Of a stretch of 64,000 bases of DNA, positions 8,727 to 16,440 are shown piece by piece. Source of the stretch: DATCJY01 sp036562565 (GTDB lineage Bacteria; Bacteroidota; Bacteroidia; Flavobacteriales_D; Sanyastnellaceae); the NCBI GenBank assembly GCA_036562565.1, contig DATCJY010000011.1, positions 1-64,000 on the forward strand, written 5' to 3'. The position numbers were made by a program, and so were the translations under genes. The notes beneath the pieces are model-generated. The model searched no databases. It was not told the DNA's origin and was given only the letters and a program-made list of their open reading frames with translations. The first letter of the stretch is position 1. Each line of letters starts with the position of its first letter.

Positions 8727-9680
8727 ATGTCAGTTCTTATATACGCAGACAATCACGGAGGGAAATTTCCGAAGAGCGCACTGGAAGCCGTTAGCTATGG
8801 TGCCGATATCGCTGCACAACTAGGTACAGATGCCGTTGCTATTACCTGTGGTAAAGTGGACGGTGATGGTGGTCTTGGTGCTGCCGGGGCATCTAAAGTG
8901 CTCTTGGCCGATGCCAACACCTCCGACTCTCAACAAATGACCCGCCTCATCGTGGCCGCTGCCAATCAGGTAGGCGCTACAGTAGTGGTGTTCTCACACG
9001 ACATCGCAGGTAAATTGGTAGCGCCACGCGTGGCTGCACGCCTTGATGCCGGCTTGGTGCCAGGGGCTACATCATTACCTACTGCTGACTGGGTAGTGAA
9101 GAAAAACGTTTTCAGCGGAAAAGCCATTGCCGACATAGCTATCACCACGGAGAAAAAAGTACTTACCCTTCTTCCTAACTCCTATAGCGTGAAGAATGGC
9201 GGAGCTGCAGCTGCGGTAGAAAGCTTCTCTGCAGACCTTGGTGCAGCAGGCATCAAAGTGAAAGAGACCATTCAAGAAGCAAAAGATGGTGCAATTCCAT
9301 TGCCTGAGGCAGAATTGGTAGTGAGTGCCGGCCGCGGTATGAAAGGACCTGAGAACTGGGGCCCAATTGAAGAGCTCGCAAAAATTCTTGGTGCTGCCAC
9401 AGCGTGCTCTCGTCCGGTATCCGATATCGGATGGCGTCCTCACCACGAGCACGTAGGCCAAACCGGTATCACCATCCGTCCTAACTTGTATATCGCAGTG
9501 GGTATCAGCGGTGCAATCCAGCACCTTGCCGGTGTTAACGGTTCAAAAGTGATTGTTGTGATCAACAAAGACCCGGAAGCACCATTCTTCAAAGCCGCTG
9601 ACTATGGTATCGTAGGAGATGCCTTTGAGGTTTTGCCGAAAATCATTGAAGCTGCCAAGCAATTCAAGGCTGGCAACTAA
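8727..9680 (+). CDS. etfA: Electron transfer flavoprotein alpha subunit
   Basis: This 317-aa partner of EtfB shows the FAD-binding C-terminal domain: VSAGRGMKGPENWGPIEELA, then CSRPVSDIGWRPHHEHVGQT, GITIRPNLYIAVGISGAIQH and NKDPEAPFFKAADYGIVGD. These cover the adenine, isoalloxazine and pyrophosphate contacts of the family. The length is normal. Together with EtfB it should accept electrons from beta-oxidation and amino-acid catabolism dehydrogenases; no ETF:quinone oxidoreductase is in the window. Translation likely depends on the shared etfBA mRNA. Confidence 0.95.
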   Translation: MSVLIYADNHGGKFPKSALEAVSYGADIAAQLGTDAVAITCGKVDGDGGLGAAGASKVLLADANTSDSQQMTRLIVAAANQVGATVVVFSHDIAGKLVAPRVAARLDAGLVPGATSLPTADWVVKKNVFSGKAIADIAITTEKKVLTLLPNSYSVKNGGAAAAVESFSADLGAAGIKVKETIQEAKDGAIPLPEAELVVSAGRGMKGPENWGPIEELAKILGAATACSRPVSDIGWRPHHEHVGQTGITIRPNLYIAVGISGAIQHLAGVNGSKVIVVINKDPEAPFFKAADYGIVGDAFEVLPKIIEAAKQFKAGN

Positions 9681-9694
9681 TAGAGCATATTTTC

Positions 9695-9748
9695 AGAGGG
9701 AAAAAGGTCTTCTTCAACCGAATGAAAGACCTTTTCCCTCTCTTTTTT
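9695..9748 (+). terminator. Strong Rho-independent terminator of etfBA
   Basis: A near-perfect ~17-bp stem (agagggaaaaaggtctt pairing with aaagaccttttccctct, one bulged A) with a 13-nt loop is followed by seven T residues (9742-9748). It starts 14 bp after the etfA stop. Confidence 0.9.
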
Positions 9749-9853
9749 AGTGTACACGTATGAGTTATATTCGTGTCACCTTATTTCTTTAGAAGCGTAT
9801 AAAAAACGCATCGTTTATCGTTTAGGAAGTCAAGTCAAGAGCTTCGCTACACT

Positions 9854-10468
9854 ATGAGCAATAGAAAAATAGAATTACAGATATCCGGAATTGCCCCCAG
9901 CGGCAGTACCAGCGGAGCTTATGCCATGATTCTTGCCGAGACAGAGGGTATTCGCAAACTGCCCATCGTCATAGGATCTCCGGAGGCACAAGCCATCGCA
10001 ATCGAATTGGAGAAAATGACTCCAAGCCGCCCATTGACACACGACCTATTTCGCAGCATGGCTCATGCCTTTGCGATTGATATAGAAGAAATACTCATCT
10101 ACAACTTGGTAGAAGGCATCTTCTTCTCCAAACTCATTGCCACCATGGATGGCCGTAGAGCGGAGATTGATGCACGTACCAGTGATGCAGTGGCAATAGC
10201 AGTGCGTTTCAACTGTCCGATTTATTGTTATGAATTCATCTTGGAAACAGCCGGTGTCAACACCGAGGATACCGAAACCGGCACTTCAATGGATGATGAT
10301 GATAACGACATTGAATTGCAACGCCTCATGCACCAAATGAACGATGACGACACCTCATCATTGAGTATCGAAGAGCTACAACGCCAACTGGAGCAAGCCA
10401 TCAACCAAGAGGATTATGAAACGGCCTCCAAGTTGCGCGATGAAATCAACAGACGAAAGGGGCAGTAA
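9854..10468 (+). CDS. Bifunctional nuclease family protein with C-terminal UVR motif
   Basis: Residues ~1-135 of this 204-aa protein match the bifunctional nuclease (DUF151) fold (SGAYAMILAETEGIRKLPIVIGSPEAQ, TSDAVAIAVRFNCPIY), described in plants and Thermotoga as an RNase/DNase-like domain. After an acidic linker (DDDDNDIELQ), residues ~168-203 (IEELQRQLEQAINQEDYETA ... LRDEINRRK) form a UvrB/UvrC-type coiled motif that mediates contacts with other proteins. This two-domain architecture is common in Bacteroidota. Biochemical activity is inferred from the family only. The gene stands alone between two terminators. Confidence 0.88.
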   Translation: MSNRKIELQISGIAPSGSTSGAYAMILAETEGIRKLPIVIGSPEAQAIAIELEKMTPSRPLTHDLFRSMAHAFAIDIEEILIYNLVEGIFFSKLIATMDGRRAEIDARTSDAVAIAVRFNCPIYCYEFILETAGVNTEDTETGTSMDDDDNDIELQRLMHQMNDDDTSSLSIEELQRQLEQAINQEDYETASKLRDEINRRKGQ

Positions 10469-10478
10469 TCCCATCTGC

Positions 10479-10544
10479 AAAGTCCCATTGTTTATGGACT
10501 ACAGCACTTGCTGTGGCAATAAACAATCGGGACTTTTAATTTTT
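10479..10544 (+). terminator. Long, branched Rho-independent terminator
   Basis: Outer arms AAAGTCCCATTGTTTAT and ATAAACAATCGGGACTTT pair over 17 bp with one bulged G. They enclose a second small hairpin (acagc-actt-gctgt), and a T-rich tail follows. It separates the bifunctional nuclease gene from the purine nucleoside phosphorylase gene. Confidence 0.8.
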
Positions 10545-10582
10545 AAAAACCCATACTTTTATCACTCAACAACTGAACGCAT

Positions 10583-11395
10583 ATGTTAGATCAATTAGAA
10601 GAAACCGTTGAATGGTTGCGCGCCAAGGGCGTCACAGAACCGGAAGTAGGCATCGTGCTAGGCTCCGGGCTAGGTGGACTTGTGGACAACATTGAAGTAG
10701 AAAAGTCATACAGTTATAATGTGATACCCCACTTCCCGCGAGCTACCGTACAATTCCATTTCGGGAAATTGATCTATGGCATGTTGGAAGGCAAAAAAGT
10801 ATTGGCCTTCCAAGGGCGTTTTCACTACTACGAAGGCCACTCCATGGAAAACGTGGTGATGCCCCTGCGCGTGATGAAAATGTTGGGAGTGAAATATGCC
10901 CTGCTCAGCAATGCTGCTGGCGCCCTTAACCTCAACTACAAAAAAGGAGACCTGGTTGTAATTGATGATCATATCAACCTGATGCCGGAGAACCCACTGC
11001 GGGGTGAGAACTACGATGATTTCGGACCGCGTTTTCCGGATATGTCGCGCCCTTATTCTCCGAAACTTAACGGCCTGCTCAAGGAGATTGCTTCTGAAAA
11101 AGGCATTACGCTTCACGAAGGTATTTATGTAGCCGTGCAGGGCCCTAACCTCGAAACCCGTGCTGAATACCGCATGCTCAAAATGCTCGGAGCCGACTTG
11201 GTGGGAATGAGTACCGTGCCGGAAGTGATTGCCTGCAACCACATGCAACTGCCTTGCTGCTGCATCTCCGCAGTAACCGACACCTGCGACCCTGATAACT
11301 TGCAACCAGTAACCGTAGAAGAAATCGTAGCAACCGCCCAGAAAGCCGAGGTTGTACTTTCAGGTTTGTACCGCGAACTCATCAAGCGACTCTAA
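10583..11395 (+). CDS. Purine nucleoside phosphorylase, trimeric (PNP/MTAP) family
   Basis: The 270-aa enzyme should cleave purine (deoxy)ribonucleosides with phosphate in purine salvage. Family signatures are IVLGSGLGGL (phosphate loop), HFPRATVQFHFGKLIYGML, GRFHYYEGH, LLSNAAGALN, GPNLETRAEYRMLKMLGADL and VGMSTVPEVIACNH. The length is that of trimeric low-molecular-mass PNPs. At the position of human Asn243, which selects 6-oxopurines, this protein has Asp233 (SAVTDTCDPDN). Methylthioadenosine phosphorylases also carry Asp there, so base preference should not be assumed. The other pocket residues look PNP-like. The gene is flanked by terminators and appears single. Confidence 0.9.
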   Translation: MLDQLEETVEWLRAKGVTEPEVGIVLGSGLGGLVDNIEVEKSYSYNVIPHFPRATVQFHFGKLIYGMLEGKKVLAFQGRFHYYEGHSMENVVMPLRVMKMLGVKYALLSNAAGALNLNYKKGDLVVIDDHINLMPENPLRGENYDDFGPRFPDMSRPYSPKLNGLLKEIASEKGITLHEGIYVAVQGPNLETRAEYRMLKMLGADLVGMSTVPEVIACNHMQLPCCCISAVTDTCDPDNLQPVTVEEIVATAQKAEVVLSGLYRELIKRL

Positions 11396-11411
11396 GAAGA
11401 AACTTGTCATA

Positions 11412-11470
11412 TGTTGAGTGGTTGGGGAAAGGACGGCCGTTACCTTCGTCTGACCTTAACACACTCAACA
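11412..11470 (+). promoter_or_regulatory. Structured leader hairpin ending at a start codon
   Basis: Perfect 9-bp arms TGTTGAGTG (11412-11420) and CACTCAACA (11462-11470) enclose a second hairpin around the palindrome ACGGCCGT. The 3' arm ends one base before the ATG at 11472, so the stem would cover the ribosome landing site. It could instead be a terminator of the upstream gene, but it lacks a T-run. Confidence 0.4.
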
Positions 11471-11471
11471 C

Positions 11472-12476
11472 ATGAAAGCGCTTAAAATCATCCTATGGGT
11501 GTTGGGCATTCTATTGCTCATATACCTCATCCTCTGTTTTGCAGGTCCAAAAAAATTCGAAGCTTCAGCCACTACCATCATCAACGCACCTGCATCGTCC
11601 GTCTTTGAAGAAATCACCAATTTTGAGCATCACCGCAAGTGGAGTCCATGGCACCAAATGGATCCCAATTTGACCAGTGCCTATACAGGTACACCGGGGA
11701 GCGTGGGGCACATGGAAACATGGACCAGCACGAAAATGGGCAACGGCAGTCAGGAGTTTGTAGAAATCCGCACCAATGAATATGCCAAGACAGCACTACG
11801 CTTCCAAGATTTTGACAACGAACCCAGCTGGGTGTACTTCCATCTGAAACCGGTTGAGAACGGCACAGAAGTAACCTGGTCCATCGATGGTGGTGACTTT
11901 CCATTCCTTATGCGCGGCATGAGTTTTATGATGCCCATGCAGGAAACCTTTGAGCAAGGCATCAGTCAACTCAAGACCTTGGTAGAAAGCAAACCAAGGA
12001 CAGAAGAAAATGCCGTGTATGAAATCATTGACCTTCCGGCACAATGGTATGTAGGTAAAAGATTCGACAAACTGGCAGTAGCCGATATCACAGCTCAACT
12101 TTATGAGGACACCTATGGCGCACTCAGCAAAGCGATAGGTGGAATAGACAAGATGAGCGGAATGCCATTTGCCATAGCACATAATTACAATGGTGAAGAT
12201 TCGGTAATGGATCTTGAGCTGGCCTTGCCCGTGGCTTCTGAAATGAAAGTTCCCGCTGGCATCAACTGCAGCCAAGTTCCTGCCGGTCGTGCTGCCAAGT
12301 ATGTATATTACGGTGCGTATGAAAATATCGGAACGGCTTGGGGCAAATTCATTTCTGCTATCGAAAAAGATGGTCTTACATCTCGTTGGTCAGGTTATGA
12401 GGTATATGCCAATGACCCCACCACGGTGAGTTCTCCATCGGAGATTGAAACTTGGCTCATACAACCCATTCAATAA
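11472..12476 (+). CDS. SRPBCC-GyrI-like two-domain membrane-anchored protein
   Basis: The 334-aa protein starts with one hydrophobic segment (IILWVLGILLLIYLILCFAG). Residues ~35-160 form an SRPBCC/START-like ligand-binding domain (SATTIINAPASSVFEEITNF, WSPWHQMDPNL, VTWSIDGG). Residues ~175-334 resemble the GyrI/AraC effector-binding domain (YEIIDLPAQWYVGKRFD, AAKYVYYGAYENIGTAWGKF, WSGYEVYANDPTTVSSPSE). This fusion is frequent in Bacteroidota and is thought to bind hydrophobic small molecules, but no reaction is established. The start codon lies under the hairpin at 11412-11470. A terminator follows at 12526-12560. Confidence 0.82.
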   Translation: MKALKIILWVLGILLLIYLILCFAGPKKFEASATTIINAPASSVFEEITNFEHHRKWSPWHQMDPNLTSAYTGTPGSVGHMETWTSTKMGNGSQEFVEIRTNEYAKTALRFQDFDNEPSWVYFHLKPVENGTEVTWSIDGGDFPFLMRGMSFMMPMQETFEQGISQLKTLVESKPRTEENAVYEIIDLPAQWYVGKRFDKLAVADITAQLYEDTYGALSKAIGGIDKMSGMPFAIAHNYNGEDSVMDLELALPVASEMKVPAGINCSQVPAGRAAKYVYYGAYENIGTAWGKFISAIEKDGLTSRWSGYEVYANDPTTVSSPSEIETWLIQPIQ

Positions 12477-12525
12477 ATCCAAATACAGGTTCGCCCGGCT
12501 GGTAGAGAGAGCCGGATGAATGGAA

Positions 12526-12560
12526 GCCCGATGCTACACATGCATCGGGTTTTTCTTTTT
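12526..12560 (+). terminator. Rho-independent terminator after the SRPBCC-GyrI gene
   Basis: An 8-bp GC-rich stem (CCCGATGC, 12527-12534, with GCATCGGG, 12542-12549) and a 7-nt loop are followed by a T-rich tail. Confidence 0.85.
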
Positions 12561-12578
12561 CTGAACCACTCACAGGCG

Positions 12579-12608
12579 TTGACTACAGCGGCACTGACGT
12601 TATTTTTA
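12579..12608 (+). promoter_or_regulatory. Bacteroidota-type promoter for ribD
   Basis: TTG at 12579-12581, then exactly 19 bp, then TATTTTTA at 12601-12608. This fits the Bacteroidota consensus TTG-N19-TAnnTTTG except for the last base. It lies 11 bp before the ribD ATG, implying a very short leader, and just after the preceding terminator. Confidence 0.5.
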
Positions 12609-12619
12609 CCGCGAAGATT

Positions 12620-13684
12620 ATGCGTACATCCTCTCCTGCGGAACATGATGATTATATGCAGCGATGCATACAGCTTGCCCGGGGCGGCCTAGGGCTCACT
12701 GCTCCCAATCCGTTGGTAGGTTGTGTGCTAGTTGCTGATGGCAAAATCATTGGCGAAGGATATCACCAGCATTATGGCGAAGCACACGCAGAGGTGAATG
12801 CCATTCATCATGTAAAGGACAAGTCCTTGCTTAAAGATGCCACCCTCTATGTGAACCTCGAGCCATGTGCGCATCATGGCAAAACCCCTCCATGCAGTGA
12901 TTTCATCATTTCACAAGGCATTCCACGTGTCGTAATTGGAAGTCGCGACCCGCACTCCCTTGTTGCCGGCAAAGGCATTGACAAACTCATACGTGCAGGA
13001 ATTGAAGTCACCGTAGGAGTCTTGGAAAAAGAATGCTACGAACTCAACAAACGTTTCTTCACGTATCATGAGAAGCAACGCCCTTACATCATTTTGAAAT
13101 GGGCGCAAACCCAAGATGGTTTCATTGATAAAGTGAGGAACGAAGAAAATGTGGGCATTAATTGGATAACCGGTCCAGACACTCAGCGCCTGGTACATCT
13201 TTGGCGCTCGCAAGAAGATGCCATACTCGTAGGTGCCAATACCGTAAGAAATGACAATCCATCGCTCACGGTTCGCGAAGTAAAAGGCAAACAACCTTGG
13301 CGATTGGTGATTGATAAGCAACTAGCGCTTGGCCACGAGCTCAATGTATTCAATAGCCATGCTCGCACCACTGTATTCAATGCTCTCAAAACACACCAAG
13401 TGAATGAGCATTTAGACCTTGTCCAACTCAACTTTGATGGAACGGAATTACGACAGCTCTTGCAATACCTCTATGAACATGAAGTGCAATCCATCATCAT
13501 AGAGGGTGGAGCATATACCTTGCAACAACTCATTGCGCAAGGACTTTGGGATGAAGCAAGAGTACTTACCGGAAAAGTAAAATTCGAAAACGGATTAGCC
13601 GCACCACTACTCCATCTAGCTCCCGATGCGCAATTCTTCCTTGGAGATGACACCTTGCATATCTATCATCACCATCGCGGTTAA
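12620..13684 (+). CDS. ribD: Bifunctional riboflavin deaminase/reductase RibD
   Basis: This 354-aa enzyme performs the second and third steps of riboflavin synthesis: deamination of the pyrimidine, then reduction of the ribose ring. The N-terminal deaminase domain has the zinc ligands in HAEVNAI (about residue 55) and PCAHHGKTPPCSDFI. The C-terminal reductase domain shows ILKWAQTQDGFIDKV, GANTVRNDNPSLTVR and the late GGAYTLQQLI. Both halves are complete and of normal size. The EamA transporter gene begins 24 bp downstream on the same strand, so the two are probably co-transcribed. No other riboflavin gene is in the window. Confidence 0.95.
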   Translation: MRTSSPAEHDDYMQRCIQLARGGLGLTAPNPLVGCVLVADGKIIGEGYHQHYGEAHAEVNAIHHVKDKSLLKDATLYVNLEPCAHHGKTPPCSDFIISQGIPRVVIGSRDPHSLVAGKGIDKLIRAGIEVTVGVLEKECYELNKRFFTYHEKQRPYIILKWAQTQDGFIDKVRNEENVGINWITGPDTQRLVHLWRSQEDAILVGANTVRNDNPSLTVREVKGKQPWRLVIDKQLALGHELNVFNSHARTTVFNALKTHQVNEHLDLVQLNFDGTELRQLLQYLYEHEVQSIIIEGGAYTLQQLIAQGLWDEARVLTGKVKFENGLAAPLLHLAPDAQFFLGDDTLHIYHHHRG

Positions 13685-13708
13685 TCAATTATATAACTCC
13701 AAACGTTT

Positions 13709-14584
13709 ATGCTCTTTCTCCTGCTCACCATTGTCTTCACCACAGCCATCTATGTTGTGTTCAAAATGTTTGAGCAAAAGGGTGTACAACTCTTCCCTGC
13801 GATTGTGGTGAATTATATCACGGCAATATCCCTTGGTATCCTCTTCATCCCCAACCGCACATTGGCATGGCAAGGAGCCCGTGAAATGCCCCTGTGGTTT
13901 ATAGGCGCATTGTGCCTGGGGGTGTTTTTCATCAGTGTGTTTTATCTCACAGGCACGGCAGCACAGCGCATCGGCATGTCAGTCACGACCATCGCCTCCA
14001 AGATGTCACTTGTGATTGCGATGGCATTGTTCATCGAATTGAGCCCGAATGAACATCTCACGCTGGGCAAAAGTTTGGCGATGCTGCTTGCCGTGGCAGG
14101 AGTTGTATGCTCCTCCCTGAAAGAAAACCATGTGAAATTTCATTGGACCCAATTGGGTTGGCCGCTACTGGTTTTGGTAGGCAGCACTATTGTTGATTTT
14201 GGCGTTGCATATTTCTCAGGGGGTCCTTCCAATCCAAGCGAAACAGCTTTGTACTCCTGTACCAGCTTCGCTACAGCTGCCACATGCGGAGTACTCACAC
14301 TCACCGTTTTATCGATAGCAGGAAAAATCAAAATACGCCCCAGAGATGTAGCAGGAGGATTGATTTTGGGAGTGGTAAATTACTCCTCCATCTATACCAT
14401 GGTACTTGCATTTAAAAGCCAATGGATGACGGAAGCAGTCATGTTGCCCATCATCAATCTTGGTGTGGTGATCTTGGGAAGCATTGTTGCAGTTGTGGCA
14501 TTTAAAGAACATCTCAGCAAATTGAATGTAGCAGGTCTCTTACTTGCCATTGCGGCCATCTGTTGCTTGCTGCTTAGTTCATAG
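13709..14584 (+). CDS. EamA/DMT family transporter
   Basis: The 291-aa integral membrane protein has about nine to ten hydrophobic helices and the internally duplicated layout of EamA permeases. One half runs from FLLLTIVFTTAIYVVFKMF to VAGVVCSSLKEN. The second starts at LGWPLLVLVGSTIVDFGVAY and ends in AGLLLAIAAICCLLLSS. It lies in the inner membrane and exports or imports a small metabolite that cannot be named. The closeness to ribD suggests co-transcription, but a flavin-related substrate would be speculation. Confidence 0.8.
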   Translation: MLFLLLTIVFTTAIYVVFKMFEQKGVQLFPAIVVNYITAISLGILFIPNRTLAWQGAREMPLWFIGALCLGVFFISVFYLTGTAAQRIGMSVTTIASKMSLVIAMALFIELSPNEHLTLGKSLAMLLAVAGVVCSSLKENHVKFHWTQLGWPLLVLVGSTIVDFGVAYFSGGPSNPSETALYSCTSFATAATCGVLTLTVLSIAGKIKIRPRDVAGGLILGVVNYSSIYTMVLAFKSQWMTEAVMLPIINLGVVILGSIVAVVAFKEHLSKLNVAGLLLAIAAICCLLLSS

Positions 14585-14605
14585 ACAATCCATTTATACC
14601 AAAAT

Positions 14606-14640
14606 AAAAAAGCCCATAACGATGAGTCATGGGCTTTTTC
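14606..14640. terminator. Bidirectional terminator between convergent genes
   Basis: Arms AAAAAGCCCAT (14607-14617) and ATGGGCTTTTT (14629-14639) pair perfectly, giving an A-run on one side and a T-run on the other. It can serve the EamA gene (+) and the barrel gene (-). Confidence 0.85.
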
Positions 14641-14658
14641 GATTTTCCTAAACAATTA

Positions 14659-16425
14659 TCAGAAAGAATATGCAGCTCCTAACAAAGCAACGAATTGCTG
14701 TGTAGGATATGCAGAATAGCGCTGATATTTCAAAGCCAAGGTATTGTTGAATTGTACCCAAGCAGACAAGCGTTTGTTGTAACGGTATTCCACTTTGAAG
14801 TTTGCATCAAGGAACCCTTTGAGCTTGTAATGGTAAGTACCATCGTCAGCAATCTTGACGTCTTTCACTGGAATGGTACTCTTAGCCCAACGTGATCCGA
14901 TGTAGAACAAATCGGTACCAAGGATGAACTTGTTGCGGATATTGTATTGACCATTTGCCAAGAATTTCAAAGCAGGCTGATGCCAAGCGTGGTCTTCTCT
15001 GCCGGTGGTGTAGTTGAAGTAGTCTCCGCGGATGTTCGCCTTCCATTTTTGACCGTTGAACAAGGCCAATTCACCGTGGATGTTGAGCGCACTCAAATCA
15101 TCATACATAACCGTGAACACATTGCCATGCGTGTAGTAATTGTTCTGAGGTGATTTGATAGAGTCATTGATGAAGTAATGGAAATTGCCCCACTCATAGT
15201 AGTTCACACCTACACTATATGAAACTGTGTGGGAAATAGATCCACCGATACCACCATAGAAATCCAGCTTGTTATTTAAGTTTTTCAAATCAGGGAAAGT
15301 CTGAATAAACGGATTCTCGCGATACAAGCTCAAATAGGTTGTGGGCTCGGTACTACCTCTAACGCCCACATAAGGAACCACCACCCCATCAAACAAGTTA
15401 TAGCTTGCTTCGGCCAATGGGTAGAAGTGTCCGGGATTTGCCCCACGTCCTTCGATATAGATACCCGCACCTACCTTTGCTCTCAAGCCTTTCCAAGTAG
15501 TAGAAGCTGTCGGAACAACTTTCAGAATCATATTGTCCCAGTTACGGTCTTTGAATGTAGCATCATCCATACGACCGTTGCCAAGCATATCAGGTCCAAA
15601 AAAATTGAAGCTATTGTAGTTGAAACCTAAATCCACACTATAAAGCGTATTTTCCTTCAACGTGCGACCATGCAAGAGCAAATCGAAGTTGGTTTCTTTG
15701 TTGTCATAGATATCGGTTGAACCACGGATGCCCATCTTACCTTCAAAATTGAACTCCCCGGTATCCCGTTGGTAAGTGAGATAAGAAATACTACCTCCGA
15801 AGGTGTTCATGCGTTGTTTGAAGTCCATGCTATCGAGTCGAGGGCCTTCGTAATTGTTTTTCAAATCAAGTCCATACCAGTGATTCACATTGCGCTCCCA
15901 GTTCACCGCCCCAAGCAGTTGCGTACGTTTCATGAACCATTTGCCCCAAACCTCTGCACGGTTATCACTGTACCTATCGGGAATACTGTCTTTGTCATCC
16001 AACACCACACCATCACCGCGAAGCAATTGATAATGTACACCATAAGAACCTTTCTTGCTACGTCCATCGGTGTAGTAGAAATCAATCGGTAAAGTGTTGT
16101 AGGTACCATAACCGGCTTTGATATAGCCACGGTAGAGATAGCCGAGCTTTTCATCGACATTAATCTTAGCGGCCGGGATGGGCTTGGGCTCTATTGTCAC
16201 CGTTTTTGGCGTGGGGATGGTAGTGTATTGGATAGTGGTCATTTTCATCACACTATCCTTGGTTTGAGGCACTACAGAAATCTTGTTTGCATCGCGCAAG
16301 TACAATCTGCGGTTACCTTCCAATTCTGCATCATAATTGATTTCCTTTTCAACTTGTGCAGATGCAGTCAAAGCACACAACACAGTAGCCATGATTGCAA
16401 ATATGTTTTTCATGTTCGTCTTCAT
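14659..16425 (-). CDS. Outer-membrane beta-barrel protein linked to a TPR gene
   Basis: The 588-aa protein has a signal peptide; the Met at 16413 (MKNIFAIMATVLCALTASAQ) is an alternative to the first Met. There is a short N-terminal region with a proline/threonine-rich stretch (TIPTPKTVTIEPKPIPAAK). The rest alternates short polar and aromatic strands (YLYRGYIKAGYGTYNTLPID, LYSVDLGFNYNSFNFFG, SYSVGVNYYEWGNFHYF) and ends AVYSF-like (LLGAAYSF), typical of outer-membrane barrels related to TonB-dependent receptors but lacking an obvious plug. It starts 15 bp after the TPR gene stop, so the two are translated from one mRNA. The function is not known. Confidence 0.75.
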   Translation of the reverse strand: MKTNMKNIFAIMATVLCALTASAQVEKEINYDAELEGNRRLYLRDANKISVVPQTKDSVMKMTTIQYTTIPTPKTVTIEPKPIPAAKINVDEKLGYLYRGYIKAGYGTYNTLPIDFYYTDGRSKKGSYGVHYQLLRGDGVVLDDKDSIPDRYSDNRAEVWGKWFMKRTQLLGAVNWERNVNHWYGLDLKNNYEGPRLDSMDFKQRMNTFGGSISYLTYQRDTGEFNFEGKMGIRGSTDIYDNKETNFDLLLHGRTLKENTLYSVDLGFNYNSFNFFGPDMLGNGRMDDATFKDRNWDNMILKVVPTASTTWKGLRAKVGAGIYIEGRGANPGHFYPLAEASYNLFDGVVVPYVGVRGSTEPTTYLSLYRENPFIQTFPDLKNLNNKLDFYGGIGGSISHTVSYSVGVNYYEWGNFHYFINDSIKSPQNNYYTHGNVFTVMYDDLSALNIHGELALFNGQKWKANIRGDYFNYTTGREDHAWHQPALKFLANGQYNIRNKFILGTDLFYIGSRWAKSTIPVKDVKIADDGTYHYKLKGFLDANFKVEYRYNKRLSAWVQFNNTLALKYQRYSAYPTQQFVALLGAAYSF

Positions 16426-16440
16426 TTGTACTGTGTTGTA

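Noticed and set aside
10706..11305. 199-aa frame antisense to the purine nucleoside phosphorylase gene
   Set aside because: It lies fully inside a well-conserved gene; the antisense product has no recognisable domain and is a codon-bias shadow.
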